A stretch of DNA of 64,000 nucleotides from 34-65-8 sp046294735 (GCA_046294735.1 JBKBKB010000001.1:310001-374000); one strand, 5' to 3'. Positions 1 to 9,518 are shown, numbered from the stretch's first letter. The notes: generated from the sequence alone by a model not told the origin. Made by a program: numbers and translations.

Positions 1-1525
1 CCGCGCGATAGACCGGCGGTGCACCGCGCCGCTGGAACTGGAGCAGCACGGCCGTGCGACCAGCCGCCTCGGCCTCACGGATGATGTCTTCCAGTGCCTT
101 CGCCGTCGGGACCGGGCGATAGTTGGCGGTCAGGATCACGTCACGCCGGGCCAGGCCCTTGGTGGCCGAATCCGAACTGGGATCGACCGCCGCGATCGCC
201 AGCCCCTTGGTATCGGCGGAAATGCCTAGCTGGCGCGCGATCTCGGGCGTGATCTCTACCACACCCAGGCCCAGCTTGCCGCTGATCACGTCGCTCATCG
301 AGGAATTGGGAGTGCTTTGCTCCTCCTCACCCTCGTCCTGGCTGAACATCTGGCTTTGGCGCAGTTGCTCCTCGCTCGGGCGGCGGCCAACTGTGACATT
401 GAGCGTCCGCCGCTCGCCATTGCGCAGTACGACCACGGGAATGCGGGTGCCGGGCGCAACATTGGCGACCAGGAACGACAGTGTCTGGTCGGGCGTGACC
501 TCCTTGCCATTGATGCTGAGCACGATGTCGCCGGCCTGCATCCCGGACTTCTCCGCCGCTTCACCTGGGGCAACCATCTGCACAATCTCGCCCCGGTTCC
601 GAGGGAGGCCGAGCGAGCCAGCCAGATCTTCTGTCACCGGCTGAATCGAAACGCCAAGATAGCCGCGCTCGATCTCGCGCCCTTCCCGCAGCTTCTCCAC
701 GATCGGGGCGGCGACCTCGGCCGGAATAGCAAAACCGATCCCGACACTGCCGCCGGTGGGGGAGATAATGGCGTTGTTCACCCCGATCACCTTGCCCTGC
801 ATGTCGAACAGCGGGCCACCGGAATTGCCCCGGTTGATGCTGGCATCGGTCTGCAGATAGCGGTCATAGGCCCCGCCACCGGTGTTGCGCAGGACCGAAG
901 AGATGATCCCGCTGGTAACTGTTCCGCCAAGGCCGAACGGATTGCCGATGGCAATCACCCAGTCACCCACCCGCGCCTGGCCCGAATCGCCGAACTCGAC
1001 GAATGGAAACGGCTCGCCGCGCGAAATCTTCAGCACTGCCAGATCGCTTTGGGCATCCGCACCGACCAGACGGGCTGGATATTCCGTGCCATCGGGCATG
1101 GTGACTGTAATCTGTTCCACCGTACCGCGGCCATTGGGCGCAACCACGTGGTTGTTGGTCACAACATATCCATCGGACGATATGATGAACCCTGAACCAA
1201 GGGATTGTGCCTCGCGCGTCATCGGTTGCTGCGAACGCGGATTACCGCGCTGGCCGAACAAGTCCGCAAACGGTGTTCCGGCAAACGGGTTGCCGCTGAC
1301 CTCGATCCGCTGTCGGGTGGAGATGTTCACCACCGCCGGCTGCAGCTGTGCGGTCAGATCAGCAAAACTTTCCGGCGCACCAGCCCGGGGCACGATCCGG
1401 TCCATGTGGCTCTGGTCGTTCTGAGCCACCTGGGCCCCGGCCGGGTGGCCGGTAATGAGGGAAACGGTAGCGCCACCGAGCAGCAGCGCCGTGGTCACTC
1501 CATAAGCGTACTTCACGGGCTTCAC
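1..1525 (-). CDS. degQ: Do-family (DegP/DegQ-like) periplasmic serine protease, 3' end cut by window
   Basis: Trypsin-like protease and chaperone that degrades misfolded envelope proteins. Translated from the complement, the reading frame is open for 508 codons to the window edge, so only the tail of the second PDZ domain is missing. An N-terminal hydrophobic segment (about residues 5-30) fits a signal peptide. The catalytic triad is visible: His126 in NNHVV, Asp161 in SDLAVLK and Ser235 in GNSGGP. PDZ1 follows (about 305-390), then a linker and PDZ2. The start is GTG at 1525, with GAGAGG just upstream; a second in-frame GTG at 1516 is possible. It lies 116 bp downstream of hflC on the same strand, which fits an envelope quality-control operon hflK-hflC-degQ. 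DegP, DegQ and MucD cannot be told apart from this sequence. Confidence 0.93.
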   Translation of the reverse strand, partial: MKPVKYAYGVTTALLLGGATVSLITGHPAGAQVAQNDQSHMDRIVPRAGAPESFADLTAQLQPAVVNISTRQRIEVSGNPFAGTPFADLFGQRGNPRSQQPMTREAQSLGSGFIISSDGYVVTNNHVVAPNGRGTVEQITVTMPDGTEYPARLVGADAQSDLAVLKISRGEPFPFVEFGDSGQARVGDWVIAIGNPFGLGGTVTSGIISSVLRNTGGGAYDRYLQTDASINRGNSGGPLFDMQGKVIGVNNAIISPTGGSVGIGFAIPAEVAAPIVEKLREGREIERGYLGVSIQPVTEDLAGSLGLPRNRGEIVQMVAPGEAAEKSGMQAGDIVLSINGKEVTPDQTLSFLVANVAPGTRIPVVVLRNGERRTLNVTVGRRPSEEQLRQSQMFSQDEGEEEQSTPNSSMSDVISGKLGLGVVEITPEIARQLGISADTKGLAIAAVDPSSDSATKGLARRDVILTANYRPVPTAKALEDIIREAEAAGRTAVLLQFQRRGAPPVYRA

Positions 1526-1641
1526 GTCCTCTCGTTCCTTTCCTCGCCGCCGGTTGCGGCAATCCAAACTGTTGCAGACGGCCACCTAATTGGTCTGGGG
1601 CTGAACCGCGATTGAACAGATGTAATCCGTTCGACCAACGG

Positions 1642-2493
1642 TCAGCGCTGGCCGCGGAACTGCCGTAAATACTCGTTGTCGGGCGACAGGATGATGCTGC
1701 TTTCGCCCTTGCCTTCACCGGGCCCGAATGTGGCATCATAACTCTGCATGGCGCGGTAGAAATCGTAGAACCCAGCGTCCTTGCCATAGCTGTTGGCGTA
1801 GATTCGGGCTGCTTCAGCATCGGCTTCGGCGCGAATAACACGCGCCGCCCGGTCACCCTCGGCACGAATGGCCTCGGCTTCACGCTCACGCTCGGTCCGC
1901 ATCCGCACGAAGGCGGATTCAAGTGGTCGGCCTTCAGGCAGGTCAGTCCGGGCAATTCGCACGTCGATGATCTGGGCGCCGTACTCGCGGGCCTGCTCAT
2001 CCAGCTTACGGCGGATGTTGATCATCGCATCGCCGCGCTCGGCCGTAAGCAGCGAGGCAAACGAGCGCCGCCCCAATTCCTGGCGCAGGACCGAGATCAG
2101 AACGGGTTCAAGCTGGCGGGTCACGCCATCGGTCGTGCCCGCTGCTCGGACCGTCTGGACCGGATCGATGATGCGAAAACGGGCATAGGCATCGACTTGG
2201 AGGCGCTGCTGGTCGCTGGTCAGCACTTCCTGCGGCTGCATGGTGACATTCAGCACCTTGCGGTCAATCCGCTGGACACGGTCGACAATCGGGATTCTGA
2301 AATAGAGACCAGCCCCGGTGTTGCCGAAGTTCTGTTCGGGCGCGAAGCGGTTGACCACCAGGACTGGCTCACCAGCACGGATGATGACCGCCTGCTCGTC
2401 TTCCGGAACCACGAACAGCGATGACAGCAACAGCACCAACACAACGCCAACGGCGATGATTGAACGCTTGTGATCTTCCCAAACGGTTTCCAT
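1642..2493 (-). CDS. hflC: HflC, SPFH-domain modulator of FtsH
   Basis: Membrane-anchored SPFH/prohibitin-family protein that with HflK forms the large periplasmic cage around the FtsH protease. It has 283 residues, the usual size. There is one N-terminal transmembrane helix (about residues 11-28), then the SPFH domain starting at VPEDEQAVIIR, and a long charged helical region (about 190-250) rich in Arg, Glu and Ala. The ATG at 2493 lies 3 bases after the hflK stop codon, so the two are almost certainly co-transcribed and translationally coupled. Confidence 0.95.
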   Translation of the reverse strand: METVWEDHKRSIIAVGVVLVLLLSSLFVVPEDEQAVIIRAGEPVLVVNRFAPEQNFGNTGAGLYFRIPIVDRVQRIDRKVLNVTMQPQEVLTSDQQRLQVDAYARFRIIDPVQTVRAAGTTDGVTRQLEPVLISVLRQELGRRSFASLLTAERGDAMINIRRKLDEQAREYGAQIIDVRIARTDLPEGRPLESAFVRMRTEREREAEAIRAEGDRAARVIRAEADAEAARIYANSYGKDAGFYDFYRAMQSYDATFGPGEGKGESSIILSPDNEYLRQFRGQR

Positions 2494-2496
2494 CGC

Positions 2497-3675
2497 TTAC
2501 TGCTCCCTTGCCGGGGTCGCTGGGGCTGCCGGCGAAGCAGCAGGTGCTGGCTGGCCCTGCGCGCGCTTGCGGATTTCCGGCAGCGGCAGGTACGTCGTCA
2601 CTCCGCCCGTTTCGACCACGGTCTTGTCGGTCTGGCGCAACACCCGCTCCATGGTTTCGTAGTAGAGACGTCGTCTCGTCACTTCAGGCGCAAGGCGATA
2701 CTGCTCGTAAACCTTGTCAAACGCCTCGGTCTCACCCTCTGCCTGGGCCAGGATGCGTTGTGCAGTGGCGCGCGAGCGGTTCATCGCTGCGTTCGCGTCC
2801 TGCTCCGCAACCGACACGTCCCGGAAGGCGTCCAACACCTCACCCGGCGGGTCAGTCTTGTTGATGTCGACCCCCTGGATGGTGACGCCCGATCGGTAAG
2901 CATCGAGCAGCGCCTGCATCCGCCGCATCACCCGTTCCTCGATCTCGGCACGCCCGGCACCGGAGAAGGTCTGGTCAAGGGTCTTTTCGGCCACCGCAGC
3001 GCGCATGGCGGATTCAGCGACATCCTTGACCGTCGTTAGCGGATCGTCGAGCTGGAATCGAAACAGACGTAGATCCTTGATGTTCCAACGGATGATGTAG
3101 GAGACATTGGCCAGGTTCTGGTCCCCGGTCAGGATCAGCTTCTGCTCCGTCCCTTCCGGAATCCGCTCAAGTCGAATCTCGCGCACGTCTTCCCGGTCGA
3201 CCTGGTGGATCGGATAGGGCATCGTGATGTTGAAGCCTGGCTCCAGCGTGTGGCTGTACTTGCCGCCGAGCCAGGTCACGATCGCCTGTTCACGCGGAGT
3301 GATCTGGTGTGCCATCGATACCAGCAGCCCGACCGAGACGATCCCGACCACCAGAATGGGCATCCAGCTCCCACCGCCGGGCCGCCGGGGCATGGTGAAG
3401 TTCGGACCGCGCGGACCGCCGGTGCGGCGTGGCCCTTCTGGGCCGCGGTTCTTGAAGATATCCTCGATATTGGCGGACCGGCGCGGGCCATCACCGCCAC
3501 CGCTACCGGGCAGCCAGGGGTTGCGCGGCCCCTTTTTGTCTTCGCCAGAACCGGAAGCGCCGCCCTCACCCGAAGGGCCTTCGCCACCGGAGCCCCGACC
3601 GGAACCCGAACCCCACGGGCTCTTGCCCGCCATTGCAACTCCGAAGCGTTTTTTCAAACTGTCCAGCATATCCAT
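2497..3675 (-). CDS. hflK: HflK, SPFH-domain modulator of FtsH
   Basis: Partner of HflC in the FtsH-HflKC membrane complex. The frame stays open further upstream, but the start at 3675 is preferred because AAGGGA sits 5 bases before it and the family N-terminus (MDMLDSLKKRFG) begins there; this gives 392 residues. The first 90 residues form a Gly/Pro/Arg-rich cytoplasmic tail typical of HflK. A transmembrane helix follows at about 98-118, then the SPFH domain and a Pro/Ala-rich C-terminus. It is divergent from mrp; the 75 bp between the two starts must hold both promoters. Confidence 0.94.
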   Translation of the reverse strand: MDMLDSLKKRFGVAMAGKSPWGSGSGRGSGGEGPSGEGGASGSGEDKKGPRNPWLPGSGGGDGPRRSANIEDIFKNRGPEGPRRTGGPRGPNFTMPRRPGGGSWMPILVVGIVSVGLLVSMAHQITPREQAIVTWLGGKYSHTLEPGFNITMPYPIHQVDREDVREIRLERIPEGTEQKLILTGDQNLANVSYIIRWNIKDLRLFRFQLDDPLTTVKDVAESAMRAAVAEKTLDQTFSGAGRAEIEERVMRRMQALLDAYRSGVTIQGVDINKTDPPGEVLDAFRDVSVAEQDANAAMNRSRATAQRILAQAEGETEAFDKVYEQYRLAPEVTRRRLYYETMERVLRQTDKTVVETGGVTTYLPLPEIRKRAQGQPAPAASPAAPATPAREQ

Positions 3676-3750
3676 GGCTTCCCTTATAGGTGGCGATTGG
3701 CGGAAAAACAGGGGTGGCACGCGGGAAATTGGTGCTAGGGAGCCCCCGCC

Positions 3751-4716
3751 ATGGACGATCACACCCTGAGACAACAGCTGCCCGCCTCGATTGCAGCGCG
3801 GGTTGCGTCACTCAAGCAGACCGGCAGCCGCGTGATCGCGGTGCTTGATGCCACCGGCCTGACCTCTGATGCGCGGGACGGGCTGGAAGCGGCGGTGAAG
3901 GATTTGCTCGCTGCCCAACCGGGGGTGGATGACGTCCGCGTGGCCACCATGGCCGACCGGCCAGGCCGCACCATCATCGCGATCGGGTCAGGCAAAGGCG
4001 GGGTTGGCAAGTCCACCCTGACTGCCAATCTCGCCGTGGCGTTGACCCGCCTTGGCCATAAAGTCGGGCTGGTCGATGCCGATATCTACGGCCCTTCCCA
4101 GCCCACAATCCTTGGCAATGTTGGCGAACGTCCGACCGCGCATGACGAAAAGCTGGTCCCGGTTTCAAGCCGGTGGGGCGTGCCGGTGCTGTCGATGGGG
4201 CATCTGGTCGAAGCCGGTAAGGCGCTGGCCTGGCGCGGCCCGATGGCGGGTAATGCGCTCGGCCAGCTGATCGATGCACACTGGGGCGAGGCCGAATTCA
4301 TCCTTGTTGACCTGCCGCCGGGCACTGGCGACGTGCAGTTGTCCATGCTGCAAAAGCACAAACCGGCTGGCGCGGTGATCGTCTCGACCCCGCAGGATCT
4401 GGCACTGATCGATGCGCAGCGGGCGATGCAGCTGTTCGAGACTGGCGGTGTGCCAATTCTCGGGCTGGTCGAGAACATGGCGGGATATGCCTGCCCCCAT
4501 TGCGGGGAGGTGAGCGACCCGTTCGGACAGGGCGGTGTTGAACACGCAGCGCAGGCGCTGGATTTGCCGTTCCTTGGGCGTATTCCCCTGACTATCGCCA
4601 TCCGGGAAGCGGGCGATGCCGGGAAACCCCCTGCGGCAGGCGAAGGACCCGAGGCTGAGGCGTTCCGCACCATTGCCGAGCGGATGCTGGCCTCTCTCAG
4701 GGGCGCCCATGGCTGA
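3751..4716 (+). CDS. mrp: Mrp/ApbC-type iron-sulfur cluster carrier ATPase
   Basis: Cytosolic P-loop ATPase of the Mrp/NBP35 family that carries and transfers [4Fe-4S] clusters. It has an N-terminal MIP18-like domain (about 1-70), the deviant Walker A motif GKGGVGKS at 81-88, the DLPPGTGD switch region, and the cluster-binding pair Cys248 and Cys251 in CPHC. At 321 residues it is a normal bacterial Mrp. AGGGAG lies just before the ATG. The stop codon overlaps the next start by 8 bases (ATGGCTGA), so its neighbour, a large-subunit molybdenum hydroxylase, is probably translated from the same message. Confidence 0.95.
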   Translation: MDDHTLRQQLPASIAARVASLKQTGSRVIAVLDATGLTSDARDGLEAAVKDLLAAQPGVDDVRVATMADRPGRTIIAIGSGKGGVGKSTLTANLAVALTRLGHKVGLVDADIYGPSQPTILGNVGERPTAHDEKLVPVSSRWGVPVLSMGHLVEAGKALAWRGPMAGNALGQLIDAHWGEAEFILVDLPPGTGDVQLSMLQKHKPAGAVIVSTPQDLALIDAQRAMQLFETGGVPILGLVENMAGYACPHCGEVSDPFGQGGVEHAAQALDLPFLGRIPLTIAIREAGDAGKPPAAGEGPEAEAFRTIAERMLASLRGAHG

Positions 4717-6973
4717 CCTCAGGGTCAGCCGCCGGGGTGTGCTGGTTGGTGCTGCCGTTGGCGGCGGCCTGCTGGTCGCCTGGGGGCTGATGCCCCGCAC
4801 CTATTCTACTCCGTTGACGCCGGTGGCAGGCGAATATGCCTTTGGCGCCTGGCTCAAGATCGCCCGCGACGGCGTGGTCACGGTGGCTGTGCCGCAGCTC
4901 GAAATGGGCCAGGGCGTTACCACCCTGATCCCGCAGATCGTGGCAATGGAACTGGGGGCTGACTGGCGGCAAGTGGCAGTCGAGCCAGCGCCGGTCAGTG
5001 GCGCTTATGCCAATGTCCCGCTGGCGCGGCGCTGGGCGCCCTTGTGGTTGCCGGTCTTTCCGGCGCTCGCCGATGATGAACTGCTTGCGACCCGGTTCGC
5101 GCAGGTCAGCCGCTTCACCGCCACCGCCGCCGGGACAACGCTGGCCGCCTACGAAGCGGATTGCCGCAACGCTGCCGCCAGCGCACGCGCTGTGCTGTGC
5201 ATGGCCGCGGCAGAGCGATGGGACGCGCGCTGGGAGGAATGCAGCGCCGCGGACGGGTTTGTCACTCTGGGCGAACAGCGGCTCAGTTTCGCCGAGCTGG
5301 CTGAAGCGGCTGCCGGATACGAACCGCCCGAGCCGCCGCCCCTCAGGACTGAGCTACCGCGCGAGGTTCCACTGGCTGGAGAGGCGGAGCAGCCCACCGC
5401 CTTCCCGCGCCTCGATGCGCCTGCGAAGGTCGACGGGACTTATCTGTTCGCAGGCGATGTGCGACTGCCCGACATGGCCTATGCCGCAATCCGCCACGGT
5501 CCTCTGCCGGAGGCCGAACTGACCGATTTCGATGCGGTCCGCACCCCCGGTCTGATCCGGCTTGTCAACGGCAAGCGCTGGCTGGCGGCGGTCGCGACCA
5601 ACTGGTGGGCGGCCGAGCAGGCGCTCGACCGGATGGCGCCGCGCTTCCGCGTGACCGGGCCGCTCGATGGCGACCGGATCGATAATGCGCTCGAAACCGC
5701 GCTGATCGAAGGCGCGGCCACCCGCATGGCCACGCGCGGCGAAGGTGACAGCCGGATGGGTGAGCCGAGCCTGACCTTGCGCTATGAAGTCGCCCCGGCG
5801 ATTCATGCCACCCCTGAAACCGCCAGCGCCACCGCGCGGCTGGTGGACGGACGGCTGGAACTGTGGCTGGCCAGTCAGGCTCCGGAGCGCGCACGTGTCG
5901 CTGCGGCCGAAGCTGTTGGTCTGTCGCTTGACGACGTGGTGCTTTACCCGATGCCTGCTGGCGGCAGCTTCGACCGGCGGCTGGAGCACGATCACGCGAT
6001 CGAAGTCGCCCTGCTGGCACGTGAATGTTCGCCGCAGCCGGTGCAACTGGTCTGGTCGCGCTGGCAGGAAATGCTGGCCGGGCGCCCGCGTGCCCCGGCC
6101 AAGGCGCTGCTTTCGGCGAAACTGGGCAGCGACGGCACGATTGCCGACTGGCGGGCCCGGATCGCCATGCCTGCGACCATGCTGGAAGCCGGTGCGCGGC
6201 TGTTCGGCAACCGCACACCTCGGGCCGCAACAGCGCAGGCGCATGGCCAGACCGATGCCCTTGCCATCGAAGGCGCTGTACCGCCCTATGCCATTGCCAA
6301 CGTGGCGGTCGATCAGGTGCCTGCCACCATCCACCTGCCGACCGGGCGGATGCGCGGCGGGGCCGACGCGGTGACGGCTTTCTTCACCGAGAGCTTCATC
6401 GACGAAATTGCCAGCCGCTATCAACGCGAACCGCTATCCTACCGTATTGCCATGCTGGGGGACGATCCGCGCCTGGTTGCCTGCCTCCAGGCGGCCGCCC
6501 GGCTTGCCCAGTGGGATGCCGGGCGCGACCAGAGCGGGCAGGGGCTGGCCTGCCACCGGACTGGCGATCCCGAAACCGGCGGCCGGATCGCCTGCATCGC
6601 CACCGCCCGTGCGGCCGAAGGCGGGGTGCGCGTAACCCGGCTGACTGCGGCGGTCGACATTGGCCGGATCGTCAATATCGAACTCGCCCGGCAGCAGATC
6701 GAAGGGGGCCTGATCTTCGGCCTGTCGCTGGCAGTTGGTGCCAGCACCGGCTATCGTGATGGCCTGCCGACCAACCAGCGGCTTGGCGCGCTCGCCCTGC
6801 CGCGCCTGCAGGACTGCCCCGAAGTGGTGGTCGAATTCATCGCCAGCGAGGCTGAGCCATTCGATCCCGGCGAGCTGGGCGTGACAGTCGCTGCACCGGC
6901 CATTGCCAATGCGCTTTATTCCGCCACTGGCTTGCGGTTTCGCCGTCTGCCCCTGATATCCGAGGGACTATGA
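4709..6973 (+). CDS. Isoquinoline 1-oxidoreductase beta-like (xanthine dehydrogenase family) molybdopterin-binding subunit, exported
   Basis: Large subunit of a molybdenum hydroxylase of the IorB / aldehyde oxidoreductase class; such enzymes hydroxylate N-heterocycles or oxidise aldehydes. The chosen ATG gives 754 residues and an N-terminus with a Tat-like SRRGVL followed by a hydrophobic stretch (residues 6-30), so the protein is probably exported. Landmarks: EMGQGVTTLIPQI near residue 70, the GGSF-DRR loop at 418-424 (IorB-type proteins usually have GGGFGRR, so Asp422 is a deviation), and GELG with the probable catalytic Glu at 722. No [2Fe-2S] small subunit (IorA) lies next to it. It overlaps mrp by 8 bp and hemH by 4 bp. 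The substrate is not predictable. Confidence 0.8.
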   Translation: MADLRVSRRGVLVGAAVGGGLLVAWGLMPRTYSTPLTPVAGEYAFGAWLKIARDGVVTVAVPQLEMGQGVTTLIPQIVAMELGADWRQVAVEPAPVSGAYANVPLARRWAPLWLPVFPALADDELLATRFAQVSRFTATAAGTTLAAYEADCRNAAASARAVLCMAAAERWDARWEECSAADGFVTLGEQRLSFAELAEAAAGYEPPEPPPLRTELPREVPLAGEAEQPTAFPRLDAPAKVDGTYLFAGDVRLPDMAYAAIRHGPLPEAELTDFDAVRTPGLIRLVNGKRWLAAVATNWWAAEQALDRMAPRFRVTGPLDGDRIDNALETALIEGAATRMATRGEGDSRMGEPSLTLRYEVAPAIHATPETASATARLVDGRLELWLASQAPERARVAAAEAVGLSLDDVVLYPMPAGGSFDRRLEHDHAIEVALLARECSPQPVQLVWSRWQEMLAGRPRAPAKALLSAKLGSDGTIADWRARIAMPATMLEAGARLFGNRTPRAATAQAHGQTDALAIEGAVPPYAIANVAVDQVPATIHLPTGRMRGGADAVTAFFTESFIDEIASRYQREPLSYRIAMLGDDPRLVACLQAAARLAQWDAGRDQSGQGLACHRTGDPETGGRIACIATARAAEGGVRVTRLTAAVDIGRIVNIELARQQIEGGLIFGLSLAVGASTGYRDGLPTNQRLGALALPRLQDCPEVVVEFIASEAEPFDPGELGVTVAAPAIANALYSATGLRFRRLPLISEGL

Positions 6974-8004
6974 CCTGGCAGCCACAAACCCTTCCTGACA
7001 GCCACCCCCATGTCGCAAGCGGCCGGATTGGCGTGCTCGTCGTCAACCTCGGCACGCCGGACGCGCCCGATACTGCCTCGGTCCGCCGCTACCTCAAGGA
7101 ATTCCTGTCCGACAAGCGGGTTGTCGAAATCCCTTCGCTGCTCTGGCAACCACTCCTGCGCGGGATCATCCTCAATACCCGGCCGCAGAAAAGCGCTCGC
7201 GCCTACAGCAAGGTATGGACCGAGCAGGGCTCGCCGCTCGCCGCGATTACCCGTGCCCAGGCCGAAGGCCTGCAGGCCCGGCTGGGCAGCGCGGTGATCG
7301 TGCGCTGGGCCATGCGTTACGGCAAGCCGGCCATCGGGGGCGAATTGCAGGCCCTGATGGATGCCGGGTGCGACCGCATCCTGTTGGCTCCGCTCTATCC
7401 GCAATACAGCGGCGCGACGACCGCAACGGTTGTGGACAAGGCTGCGGACAAGCTGCGGGAAATGCGCTGGCAAACCAGCCTGCGGACCTTGCCGCCTTAC
7501 CATGACGAGCCGGCCTATATCGGCGCATTGGCGCAGGATCTGGCCGCGCAGATCGACGCGCTCGAGTTCCAGCCGGAAGTGCTGCTGCTCAGTTTCCACG
7601 GCATGCCCGAGCGCACGCTCCACCTGGGCGATCCCTACCACTGCCATTGCCGCAAGACCGCGCGCCTGCTCGAAGAAGCGATGGCCCGGCCCGGCCTGCG
7701 CTTCGTCACCACGTTCCAGTCCCGGTTCGGGCGCGCCAAGTGGCTTGAGCCGGCTACCGACGACATGCTGGAGGAACTGGCCCATGGCGGCACCCGGCGC
7801 ATGGCAGTTGCGATGCCCGGTTTCTCCGCCGACTGCCTCGAAACGCTGGAGGAAATTGCGATGGAAGGCCGCGAGACCTTCCTGGAGGCGGGCGGCGAAC
7901 ACTATGCGGCGCTGGCCTGCCTCAACACCGGCGAACCCGGCATGGCAATGCTGGAGACGATAATCCGCCGCGAACTGGCCGGATGGCTGAGGACGGACGG
8001 CTGA
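6970..8004 (+). CDS. hemH: Ferrochelatase
   Basis: Inserts Fe(II) into protoporphyrin IX, the last step of protoheme synthesis. It has 344 residues. The GVLVVNLGTPDAP start, the LYPQYSGATTA stretch, the LLSFHGMPERTL segment with the conserved histidine, and the DPYHCHCRKTARLL region are all ferrochelatase hallmarks. It begins inside the stop codon of the preceding molybdopterin-subunit gene (ATGA overlap), making a tight three-gene unit with mrp. Two cofactor genes (Fe-S carrier and heme) flanking an orphan molybdoenzyme is notable. Confidence 0.96.
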   Translation: MTWQPQTLPDSHPHVASGRIGVLVVNLGTPDAPDTASVRRYLKEFLSDKRVVEIPSLLWQPLLRGIILNTRPQKSARAYSKVWTEQGSPLAAITRAQAEGLQARLGSAVIVRWAMRYGKPAIGGELQALMDAGCDRILLAPLYPQYSGATTATVVDKAADKLREMRWQTSLRTLPPYHDEPAYIGALAQDLAAQIDALEFQPEVLLLSFHGMPERTLHLGDPYHCHCRKTARLLEEAMARPGLRFVTTFQSRFGRAKWLEPATDDMLEELAHGGTRRMAVAMPGFSADCLETLEEIAMEGRETFLEAGGEHYAALACLNTGEPGMAMLETIIRRELAGWLRTDG

Positions 8005-8038
8005 CGCACGAAAGCGCTTGAGCATTCCCGTTCATCCG

Positions 8039-8060
8039 TTACTTACATTGAGGTTAGTAA
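8039..8060. promoter_or_regulatory. Candidate TetR-family operator in front of the P450 gene
   Basis: An imperfect palindrome, TTACTTAC, six bases, then GTTAGTAA; seven of eight arm positions match. The arrangement resembles operators of TetR/AcrR-type repressors. It ends 9 bases before the P450 start codon, where a bound repressor would block transcription or initiation. No regulator gene is adjacent. Confidence 0.45.
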
Positions 8061-8069
8061 GAGGATGTC

Positions 8070-9470
8070 ATGGCCACACTCGCTCAGCCCCACTCGCCCG
8101 CTCCCGATGATGCAGCGCCCCGCCCGCGCCACTGGCGCGAAGGGCGGATCACGGAGGCCGACCTTGCCCATATCCCGGGCGATGGCGGCTGGCCGCTGGT
8201 CGGCAACACCTTCACTATGCTGGCCGATCCGCCTGCCTTCGTTAAGCGGATGATTGCCACCCACGGGCCGGTTTACAAGAATCGCGCCTTTGGCGGGTGG
8301 CAGGTGGCCCTGGTCGGCCCCGATGCCAACGAGCTGGTGCTGTTCGACCGCGACAAGATCTTTTCCAACCAGCAGGGCTGGGGCCCGGTGCTCGACCAAC
8401 TGTTCCCGCGCGGGCTGATGCTGTTGGATTTCGACCATCACAGGGCAGACCGGCGCGCGCTTTCAATCGCCTTCAAGCCGGAGCCGATGCGGCACTATTC
8501 CGGGGCGCTCAACCGCGGCATTGCCGAGCGGGTCAAGACCTGGGGCGGATCCCAGATGGAGTTCTACCCCGCGATCAAGAAACTGACGCTGGACCTTGCC
8601 GCTGACAGCTTTATCGGCATTCCCTGGGGCCCGGAAGCGGACCGGATCAACGAAGCCTTCGTCTACATGGTGCAGGCCTCGGTCGCGCCGATCCGCAAGC
8701 CGCTGCCCGGCACGCTGATGCGCAAGGGCGTGAAGGGCCGCGAGTTCCTGGTCGACTACTTCACCCGCGAGACCGAGCGCCGACGCGCCGAGGGCGGCGG
8801 GCAGGATATGTTCAGCCAGTTCGCCACCGCCACCCGCGAAGATGGCACCCTGCTGCCGGTCGACGAGGTGGTCGACCACATGAACTTCCTGATGATGGCG
8901 GCGCATGACACCATCACCTCCAGCGCGACCTCGCTGATCTGGCTACTGGCGAAGAACCCCGAATGGCAGGACAATCTGCGGGCTGAAATCATCGCAGTGA
9001 CCGGCGGCAGCGGCGATCTGTCTTACGACGACCTCGGCAAGCTCGACCTGGTCGAAATGGCGTTCAAGGAAGCGCTGCGGATGATCCCGCCCGTGCCCTC
9101 GATGCCGCGCCGGGCGCTCAAGGCCTTCGAGTTCGGCGGCTATCGCATTCCGGCTGGCACCACGGTGGGGATCAACACACAATATGTCCATCACATGGAA
9201 GAACACTGGCCCGAACCGGAAAAGTTCGACCCGATGCGCTTTACCGCCGAACAGGTCCGCGCCCGGCACAAATATGCCTGGGTGCCGTTCGGCGGCGGCG
9301 CCCATATGTGTCTAGGCCTCCATTTCGCATACATGCAGGTGAAGATCCTGCTGGCGCAAGTCCTCACCCGCTATTCGATCGAGATCGAGACTGGCTACGC
9401 GCCAGAGTGGAAGGCCTGGCCAATCCCGCAGCCCAAAGACGGACTGAAGGTGACGTTCAAGGCCCTCTGA
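8070..9470 (+). CDS. Cytochrome P450
   Basis: Heme-thiolate monooxygenase of 466 residues. The I-helix oxygen-activation motif AHDT (Asp280-Thr281), the K-helix E334-x-x-R337, and the heme loop FGGGAHMCLG with ligand Cys414 are all present, so it should be catalytically competent. No membrane anchor is evident, and no ferredoxin or reductase gene is nearby. GAGG lies 6 bases before the ATG, and a TetR-type palindrome overlaps the presumed promoter or leader, suggesting induction by a small molecule. The overall pattern recalls CYP51/CYP120-like enzymes more than the CYP101 group, but I cannot assign a subfamily or substrate. Confidence 0.93.
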   Translation: MATLAQPHSPAPDDAAPRPRHWREGRITEADLAHIPGDGGWPLVGNTFTMLADPPAFVKRMIATHGPVYKNRAFGGWQVALVGPDANELVLFDRDKIFSNQQGWGPVLDQLFPRGLMLLDFDHHRADRRALSIAFKPEPMRHYSGALNRGIAERVKTWGGSQMEFYPAIKKLTLDLAADSFIGIPWGPEADRINEAFVYMVQASVAPIRKPLPGTLMRKGVKGREFLVDYFTRETERRRAEGGGQDMFSQFATATREDGTLLPVDEVVDHMNFLMMAAHDTITSSATSLIWLLAKNPEWQDNLRAEIIAVTGGSGDLSYDDLGKLDLVEMAFKEALRMIPPVPSMPRRALKAFEFGGYRIPAGTTVGINTQYVHHMEEHWPEPEKFDPMRFTAEQVRARHKYAWVPFGGGAHMCLGLHFAYMQVKILLAQVLTRYSIEIETGYAPEWKAWPIPQPKDGLKVTFKAL

Positions 9471-9518
9471 GACCCCCTGTCCTACTGCGAAGCCAGGGGA
9501 CGAGCGGGGAACCGCTGC

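Noticed and set aside
5354..6424. 356-codon minus-strand frame inside the molybdopterin subunit
   Set aside because: No motif or ribosome site; the plus-strand gene has continuous family landmarks.
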